In this document: positions 56,007 through 64,000 of the stretch, piece by piece | How positions within the stretch are numbered: position 1 is the stretch's first letter | Layout: each line of letters opens with the position of its first letter | Assembly (NCBI RefSeq): GCF_000005505.3 | Contig: NC_016133.3 | Span: 38,653,237 to 38,717,236 of the forward strand | Direction of reading: 5' to 3' | From: Brachypodium distachyon | Taxonomy: Eukaryota > Streptophyta > Magnoliopsida > Poales > Poaceae | DNA: 64,000 bases | Made by a program: the position numbers and the translations under genes | Notes under the pieces: generated by a model | Database searches by the model: none | The model's input: only the letters and a program-made list of their open reading frames with translations | What the model was told of the DNA's origin: nothing

Positions 56007-57050
56007 GGTTATTTTTTCCGCTCATCTGATCGTTCATGGTCATGGACAAATGAAGGAGCTCGGAGAATGACGACAAGGTGTACACAATCGAGTTGTGTAT
56101 AGCTCAACCGGGAATCAAGAGGGGCTATTTTTCCTTGGCGTCGCATTGGCGCATCAGTCACAGCTCCTGTCAATCAAGCTAGTTTTATTGTGCCATGACT
56201 CCATGAGGAACTGTCAAGTGCCAACTGAATTGAGAACTGATTGTGGCTAGCTGCATGCATGCATGTGTATAATCTCTGCAGGAGCACATTATTTAGGGCA
56301 CTCGCAAATCCAACTTTTGCACTGCAGAGCTGACCTAAATCAAATCCGCACTACGTGACAAGCTGTCTGGGCTGATCATTTTCAGGCAGCGTGCATGCAC
56401 TAACATTTTGTATGGTATTTAATTACTGCTGCAAGAATAATGCATGCATGCTCTAAGCACTGAACTACATGCTCCGGATATTATGGGTAAAGCAATATGG
56501 CTAGTGCTCCAGATTTGTGTTACTACTAGACATGCATATATAAAAGTAATGTGCATGGATATCACTGGAGATCTAGTGGTTTTGCTTTACAGGTTAGTTG
56601 ACAGATTTGTTCCATATGCCGCCTGACCATAAGCTATAGTTTACAGGTCCTTAATTATTTAATTAGACTCAGATATATAGCTTGCTTGTCGACAGTTTGC
56701 AGGCAATTAATGTTGATGCCGCACCAAACATTTCGACGTGGGACAGGAATTTGTATGACCACAGCGCGCGTCGTCCTAACAAATACTAAAAAAAATAAGA
56801 CACTGCCAAATATTTCTAACATTGGTAGTTGGACAGTTTAGTCATCTTACTGGTTGTCTGGTAAAGTGGACTTATAACAACTTAATTAGAAGATCATGGG
56901 TACTTTACAATTTTACAAGCGGATAATTAAGGTTTGTTGATGCATTAAAAGTCAACGGTCACACAGTCTCCCGTTTTGGCTTCAGGCCAGGATCCATGGG
57001 TCCCAGTACTTTTTGAAAAAGTGAAACTGTAAATTTTTCAGAAAATTACG
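56007..57050. other. Intergenic DNA
   Basis: AT-rich with repeated GCATGCATG words. No gene or element recognised. Confidence 0.4.
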
Positions 57051-57150
57051 TACTCCCTTCAATCCATAAAAAATGTCGTTTATTTTATCCTATGTTACAA
57101 ATCTTGTACTAAGTGAACGAGCGGACATTTTTTAAGGATCGGAAGAAGTA
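57051..57150. mobile_element. Stowaway-like MITE, 100 bp
   Basis: TA-flanked. The left end CTCCCTTCAATCCATAAAAA and the reverse complement of the right end CTTCTTCCGATCCTTAAAAA both lead into AATGTC. Confidence 0.75.
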
Positions 57151-59970
57151 CATGCGAAGCCCACACGTTAAAGAATTCTTCGATCCCGCCGACACGTACC
57201 GGCCGGCCGGCCGGTCTATCTCCTGGTACTTTAATTGCACGACCAGCGCTTTACGTACGTTTGGCCTGCCGTGCCGGGCGTCGACACGATCGATCTTTCC
57301 TCCTCACCTCTAGCTGGCTTCTATCTTCTTCCTTTTCCGGCCGGAATCCGGAAAGGCAGGAGGCTGCGTGGGCCAAAGCCCAAAGGCTGGTCTATATCTA
57401 TATGAAGCCGATGATTGGCGTGCGGGCATAGCTAGTACTCCAGTCCAGGTGTTGTTCGGCCAAGCGGCCAACAATGGCGGCATGCAAAAACGGAAAGAAC
57501 CCCGAAGTCCGGAACGGAAACGGAGCTGCCGGACTAGCTATAGCTAGTAGGGCGTGGATGCATGCTTTGTAGCAATGCCTATACGGAGAAAAGGATATTG
57601 TTACTGACGGTCATGGTCAGGTCATGGCTTCATGGGAGATGCAGAGGGAGCTGCTGCGAGCGCATGCTCCAACCCGAATTGCTAGGTAGCCCGGGCATCT
57701 TTTGGCTACCCTATACAGCATTCGGGCCGGCATCCTTTTGTCTACACGTGCCGTGTTTCTTTTCCGGCGGTGGTCATAGTCCGCCCAAAACTACACAAAA
57801 AAAAGCTTTGCAATGTTTAATTAAATTGCGCCTATGCAACAAGAATAGATGCATATGCAATAAATCTCAATTTGTTACAACACCAAATCATTGAGTAACT
57901 AAAACTATTTGCAACATAAAAATAGTCCCTTACAACAACCTCATGAGCATTGCAACATAGCGTATGCGTGTATGCAATAAACACCATACAGACTTGCAAC
58001 ATGTCAAAAATAACCTTTAGGCATTTGATCGGCACCATGCATCTTCCCAAGCTTGGTGGTGCAAAACCAATGTGTCAAACTCCAACTCATGCAAGCACCG
58101 TATCTCCATATGGTGAGCTTAGTGACCTCAGTTGTCTAGGGCAAAGGAGGAAGAGAAGTGGAGGACAGCAAGAAGACGTGGAAGAGAAGAGAGGATTCTT
58201 TATGGTGACGAGGAGGAGCTATGGAGATGGCAACTGGTGGGATGGATGGTGGGGAAGGTGGGGAAGGAGCGCCGCTTGTCCTATGTAGGTAGAGGGAAGG
58301 GAAAATGTTTTCCCACTTCATTTCCATATTATTTTTTTCAAGAATCAATCGATCTGCTATCGGATGGAGGGAGGCAAGGTGTAGAGGCGTGGAAGGGTGC
58401 GTGGGATGGAGACCTAGAGGAATTGTTTCCCTTTTTCACTTTTGTTTCGTAAAATATTGTAGACTGTCTTGAGATAGCTAGGTAGACGATTTGAGTGAGG
58501 ACTTCTCTCCTACGTGACCGTATCATTAGTAGGCTTGGCAACATTTTTGTTCTCCGCCAAATTTTGGTCTTTCCCCTGCTATTTCTCATCGCGTCATGCA
58601 TCCTCACTGCGCCACCCCTCCTCCACTACACGTTTATCTTCCTTGTGCTCTACCACAAGCGCCTCCTCTTTCTGCCTTTTGTTCCTCCTCCATCATCACC
58701 ACTGCCATTGTGAATCGTCCTCGTAGCAACGACGCTCGTATCTTGCCAGGCTAGAGTCCAACCTCGACATTTCATCGTCCTTGATCCACCACCACATGCC
58801 GTTCTGGTAACCAGTGAACCCATCAAATAACCTAATTTGGTCACCAATTAAATGCCCAACTTTGGAGGTGATGATTTATTTGTGGACTCATTTAGCACAA
58901 AATCTGTTCCTAGATTTGTTCAAAATGGACTTACTCCATTAATTGTCTTTTTCGGTTCATTATTTGGTAGTAGAGTAGTAGACCCATCAATTGATTGCCT
59001 CTTTTTTCTTCGCGGTGGAGCAATTGATTGCCTCTTAGGTCGAAGATATGCCCTAATGAACAAAATGACAACGGGCATAGTGCCGATTAATCAAATATCT
59101 CGTCATTTTCTAGCACTGTATGCATAGATGTGTACAAATATCTGACCATGCTCAGAGGCGTACGGGCCCTATAGCTGATCCCCACATGTCCCTACAGTAA
59201 TAACTGCACACACATATAGACAAAGGCCTCACAGTAATGCCTTTATCATTAGCCCACACACACACCACCACCAGAAGCGGCAGCAACAGCCTTACCTTTC
59301 CTGTGCCCACATATATACCAGTACACACACAACAGTTTTGAGATCGCTAGCTATAGCGATATGTACATGCATGATGCATCAATGCCAATGACAACCTGCA
59401 GACCAAGCTGCAAATAAAGAGCCAAGGAGAAATAAATTAATAAAATTAAATTGAAAATAATAATTAAAAGTACAAAGTTGCAATGTGCATATATCTTGCT
59501 CACCTGGGGCCTTGAGGAGTACCCTAGGTAGCTAGCTAGATGCCTACAAGTACGTCTATGTCTAGCTGCCGGTTGCTGTACGTGTGGCTCTTCCTCCTGC
59601 ACCCCCTCTGGCCTTCCCCTTTTCCTCTTCCTCCTCCTCCTTTTAGTCCCCTTACCCTTCTGATCACACACCACAATATGGACAATGGATATGCTTAGCT
59701 AACATAGAACAGAGATCTTCCCTAGAACAAGAAGAAGCTAGAGGAGCTAGCACAAGTTGGAGTAACACTACTTTAGATCTTCATTGCACTAGCAGCTGTT
59801 ATACTTGATATATATTGTGTACCACCAATGCAAGTTACCAACCACACCATCAGACCAGCTAGCAGAACAGCTGGAAGCTTCTAACTGTTCATCCACTCGA
59901 CCCAATTCACTGCTGTTCAGTTAATTTGGCTTTGCTACTGAAGCTAGCTCTTCTTCTAACTGTTCCAGAG
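57151..59970. other. Intergenic DNA upstream of the TCP gene
   Basis: No domain-bearing frame. 57180-57480 is GC-rich with CCGGCCGGCCGG at about 57200. 57820-58060 has repeated TTGCAAC words. 59200-59340 has CACACA runs. A TATATATTG at about 59808 is a possible TATA box for the TCP gene, with an upstream TATATATACC at about 59312. The region may hold distant control elements, which I cannot identify. Confidence 0.45.
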
Positions 59971-60780
59971 ATGTTACCCCCTCCTCACCCAAAGATCCCT
60001 CGCTATCATCACCATGATCATGATCATGATCATCATTGTGTCGTCGTCTCCCACCAAGAATTAGAACGTCCTCCATTCCCAAACAACCCTACTTTTGCTG
60101 CTGGCCTTGAGTACATGCCGCCGTCCGCGTCGTCGTTGGACGAGCAGTTCTTCTTCCCCGCCGAGATGTACCAGCAGCAGCAGCAACACCAGGAGACGTT
60201 GGAGGCGGTGCTCCGGCAGCAGGTGACCGCGGCGCCCCCGGCGGCGATTCCGGAGCCGGGGATTAATGGGGCCGGGAGGAAGCGGCCGTTCAGGACGGAC
60301 CGGCACAGCAAGATCCGGACGGCCCAAGGGGTGCGCGACCGGCGGATGCGGCTGTCGGTGGGCGTGGCCCGGGACTTCTTCGCGCTGCAGGACCTGCTGG
60401 GCTTCGACAAGGCCAGCAACACCGTCGACTGGCTGCTCACCCAGTCCAAGCCCGCCATCGACCGCCTTTCCCTCTCCGACAGTAGTACTCCCCAGCAGGG
60501 GGTTCCTGCTGTTGCTGCTGCGATAACGGGGAAGGAGAAAGGGGAGGCAGCAGCAGCAGCCACTGCGAGCTCCTCGACGAGCACTGGCTGTTTCAGGGAT
60601 GAGAGAGCGACCGAGAGGATGGAAAGCATAGGAGATGTCAGCGGCGATGGCGGCGAGATGGACTGGTTCGCGTCAGGGGCGCCGGCGATGGAGCAGCCCA
60701 TGGAAGGGTTGGACTACTACTACCAGTACTACCAGCTGGAGGAGATGATGAGAGCTGCCACAACAGAGGATCAGTACTGA
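59971..60780 (+). CDS. TCP transcription factor, CYC/TB1 class
   Basis: An intronless gene of 269 codons. The ATG at 59971 ([11 protein letters not shown]) is chosen because it is the first ATG in the frame. The N-terminal part has a His/Asp run ([11 protein letters not shown]) and a Gln run (about residues 68-74). The TCP domain occupies about residues 102-166: basic region [20 protein letters not shown], helix [13 protein letters not shown], loop, and helix [13 protein letters not shown]. The short insertion-free basic region and LGFDKAS loop place it in class II, CYC/TB1 clade. Such factors bind GGNCCCAC-type DNA and limit growth of axillary buds, pulvini or floral organs. The R domain of TB1 is not evident; [11 protein letters not shown] is only a faint trace. 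Grass relatives to compare are rice REP1 and maize BAD1. The end [12 protein letters not shown] is acidic and Tyr-rich. Likely intact. Confidence 0.92.
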   Translation: MLPPPHPKIPRYHHHDHDHDHHCVVVSHQELERPPFPNNPTFAAGLEYMPPSASSLDEQFFFPAEMYQQQQQHQETLEAVLRQQVTAAPPAAIPEPGINGAGRKRPFRTDRHSKIRTAQGVRDRRMRLSVGVARDFFALQDLLGFDKASNTVDWLLTQSKPAIDRLSLSDSSTPQQGVPAVAAAITGKEKGEAAAAATASSSTSTGCFRDERATERMESIGDVSGDGGEMDWFASGAPAMEQPMEGLDYYYQYYQLEEMMRAATTEDQY

Positions 60781-63700
60781 TGATTAAGGTGATTTCTTGT
60801 ATATGCAAACAATATGTTCCAGTCCAAACGGTGAAGGCTTTGTTATATATATGGCTCTTAATTTGATTAATTAGGCCTTCCTCTCCGTCATGATCCTATG
60901 CATGCTATGTCTAGGTATATACATTATTATGGTTCTAGTTATTACAGGACTTGTGTAAAGTATGTGTGATATATATATCAACCCAGCGCGCCGAGACTAA
61001 ATTTTCGAGTAAATCTTTATGGTATGAATATGATCGATCCTGTTGGGTGTATGTCTGTGTCATATCTCATATGTGTGTTCTCGGATTTTGCTAACTATAT
61101 CTATTGGATTACCTTTTCTGATGTGCTAATTTAAGGTTCTTAATTGGAGTTGTTGTGAGTTGAGTTTTCCCCGCGGATGCTATATGGGGAAATATCATGC
61201 GTAAGAGATCAGGTCAAGCACATTTTGATCAGAAGATTTGGGCAGTCTATTTCAGGTGAAATTCTTCAAACCACCCTATATATATAGTAGCTAGGGGCAA
61301 CCAAAATACTACTCCTAATTTGGAATTCAGGACATATGTTTAGCAGACTCATTTTATGAATAAGGCATCTGTATATATGCTTTGTTGCTTAAACTAACAC
61401 AACCTACTGAAGAAGAATTTTTATTTCATCAAGCCACATTTCATGCATATTATGCAAGGATGTATCAGGTTTGAGGTCTTTGTGGTTACACACGATCTCT
61501 AGATAATCATATTATGGCTTACTTATAGTTAATGGACAATCTTTTGGCTCTGCAATTCTATAATTTTGACAAAAGCTGACTAATAGAAGTAATATTTCAA
61601 TCTAATGTCAGGTCAGGTGTCACCATGAATTTGAATTCATTGAATTACCCGTTTGCCTCTTCTCAAAGCTCATCACATAAAATTCACATATCTAGGTCTA
61701 GAAGGCCAACACAGGGAATCATGTATACCTGTGTGACCTGTATCTGGAGGTGAACCATATGATAAAAGACGAGTCTAATTTCCCTTTCTGAGAATAAAAG
61801 AGAGGCGCCTAAGTTGACGAAAACATAAAAGCAAGAGTATCAGCGTGATGATTAATGAATCAATGGTCCTGGTAAGGTAACCAGCAAGTAGCTAGATCCA
61901 CATCCTTTCTAAAATTGACTATAAAGTATGTCTACCAAGCCAAGTGTTAATTTGGCACAAATTATTTTTAATTTGCGTGGTATATATATAGCAGATAACA
62001 TCTACCTTGACTACAGATATGTACATAACAGTAGTACTGCATGCTTTTCTTTTTAGTTATCTTGGTAATACGGCAAATAGTTGTGAAAACAGGAAGCTTC
62101 TTCATCTACATAAGACAAGTAAATCATGCAGTAATATTGACCCTGTTCTTAACAACTGCTACTCATCATTCCTGTATACTAACTGCATCACTACAACACG
62201 GGTAACATCGATCTGAGGACAAATGAGCAAAGATAGCACTTATTAGCATAGAAGCTACCAAATAAACAATCTAATTAAGGAACTTATTCACTTCCTGTGG
62301 CACTTAACATGTTTGCATGTGTGTACATAGTTCCCCAAGAATGATCAGTACCTATGTAGTTAATGAAAATTAGTTGATCATACAGAAAATGCTACCGGCC
62401 GGCCTTAATCTGTTGCCTGAGAACATCTGACTAGTTTCCTCACATTGGTGCACAACTGATATTGGAAAGTGAGGGAAAAAGTACTACTATCTGAATGCAA
62501 CAAGTAAAGAAGAAGAAGTGCGTTCAATGATTGACACTTGTAGATAGCTAGCTAGCTAGTCATATGCATGAAGGCAAAAGTATGCAGTGCCATGTGCTAG
62601 CTCAATCATCTGAAAACAAACACTAATTCAGTTTAGTCCGATCCTCAGTTTTGTTGTCTAGCTAGGTAGGTTCAAACTCTCTTGCCAAAAATTAACAAAA
62701 ATCTGTTACTATTAGTGTTACTTTTCTTTACCTGTAATTTTTCGTATCGTGAAAGTTTATTATCACTAATTATTTCTTGTTACAATTTTTTTAGTAAAAG
62801 TAAACCTAAATTTTAGGTAATATAACTATATGTATTTGATCTAACCAATATCATATATATACTGCAGTGTCTCCTTTAGGACATATGGTGTTATAAGCCA
62901 AACTCTGACAACTTTGTATCATGCATCTTATATATGGTCAACTAATAGCAAAATGATTACATTCATAATTAATAAATGCGACTAATAGCAAATTATACCA
63001 TGGACAAGTGCATTTTTTTGTCACCAAAATCATCATACTCAACTTGCAGAGATCTTGGTACATAAATTGACAAGGATATATGAGAGCTAGCAAGAGAAGT
63101 CATCAGTATTTTAAAAATCTTTTGTGTGGGTATTTTAAAAATCAAATTTATCGTCTATATATAGCCTAAGTACATGAACCAAATTATTGTTTTCAAAGAC
63201 CAGAGCCGGCTAGGCCTGAGCCTATATATTTACCTATATACTGCTTAGATATCTATTTGCTTGTCATTGTATAATACATCTCCAATTGTTGCTATGTATA
63301 GTACATGACGTTCATCCATGCTAATTCCATGTGTACTTATACATAAACTTATTAAAGATGGCAATGCTTTTCCTTCGTTCCAAAAAAAGAATTTATTTAG
63401 ATTGTTGTTTCTATCTTCCCTGATTAAATATCCAAACATGGATACTTACACCCATGTATATATTTAACTAAGGGGTGAATAATGCATATTATTTGATGTG
63501 CTCATGGTTCTAACTTCTATGCTTTTGCCTAGGGTACAAGATTACATTTGATCAATTTGGTGAGTACTACATTTTGATCATTTTGGTGAGTTTGGTGACA
63601 GAGATTGGAGATAGATCTAGCTAGTTTTAGTGTATAGGTCGTATGCCAGCCGTGTCTATATAAATCTCGATCAGTATACACTGACCTATTTGCATTTTAT

Positions 63701-64000
63701 AAATCAGGGGCACCGGGTATACGTATGCAAGAATCCGGGGCCATAAACATGCATCAATATACACATATGCCCGGATATCATGCGAGGTGGTTTCTATAAT
63801 CAATACGAGATCCCACTGGACATTTTTGGTTCATGCAAAATCATATATTTATGCTATAGCAGAGTCTTAGCTAGCTAGCTATAAGAAGTGAATCCGGCAG
63901 CCATGCATATGATTAGTGATAACGTGTCGAGATTTTTTTTGCAAAAATAAAGGTGTCATGGTTTGAGTTCTTGTATAAGAATTATAAAATTGGAACATAC
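60781..64000. other. Intergenic DNA downstream of the TCP gene
   Basis: AT-rich DNA with scattered TATATATA and AGCTAGCTAGCT words (for example at 62546-62559 and 63860-63882). No open frame above about 70 codons, no element ends and no RNA gene were recognised. The first 200-300 bp probably are the 3' untranslated region of the TCP gene. Confidence 0.5.

Noticed and set aside
60033..60701. 222-codon ORF antisense to the TCP gene
   Set aside because: It mirrors the GC-rich TCP exon; the TCP domain fixes the real strand.

Overview
The window is nuclear DNA of a grass (Poaceae). The evidence is a spliced gene for the chloroplast cytochrome b6f assembly factor CCB1, a CYC/TB1-type TCP transcription factor, a grass-style DUF247 gene, Stowaway MITEs beginning CTCCCTCCGT-like, a CACTA transposon with CACTACTAC ends, and Tat-lineage Ty3/gypsy retrotransposons with a second RNase H and antisense genes. 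The species cannot be read from this sequence alone. No rRNA, tRNA or CRISPR array was seen.

Left part, 1-11739: a Ty3/gypsy element (A) in minus orientation whose left end lies outside the window. Its 5' LTR is 10937-11739. A deletion fuses its gag to its integrase. Its downstream half carries a spliced gene on the opposite (plus) strand, running tail to tail with integrase and ending at 7521. That gene is interrupted by an LTR of another family (about 1770-2616) and by a 3.27 kb TG...CA unit (X1, 4020-7293) with a CCCTT target duplication.

Middle, 12371-13325 and 13664-41856: a signal peptide peptidase pseudogene fragment, then a 28.2 kb CACTA transposon flanked by TGA. Inside the CACTA, a second 3.4 kb unit (X2, 14377-17758, TTCCC duplication) sits in the leader. 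A Tat-lineage retrotransposon (B, from 20206) sits in the coding region. A second copy of the same broad family (C, 24530-34407, TCAAA duplication) sits in the reverse transcriptase of B. The nesting gives the order CACTA, then B, then C; X2 is only known to postdate the CACTA. All coding regions in these elements are broken by stops and frameshifts.

Right part, 41857-64000: pieces of an unidentified broken gene on the far side of the CACTA, a tandem repeat, a 267 bp Helitron, MITEs, and then ordinary gene space. This holds a DUF247 gene on the minus strand with one frameshift (51023-49600), an intact four-exon CCB1 gene (52664-54272), and an intronless TCP gene (59971-60780), followed by 3.2 kb without a recognisable gene. 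Only CCB1 and the TCP gene look intact.
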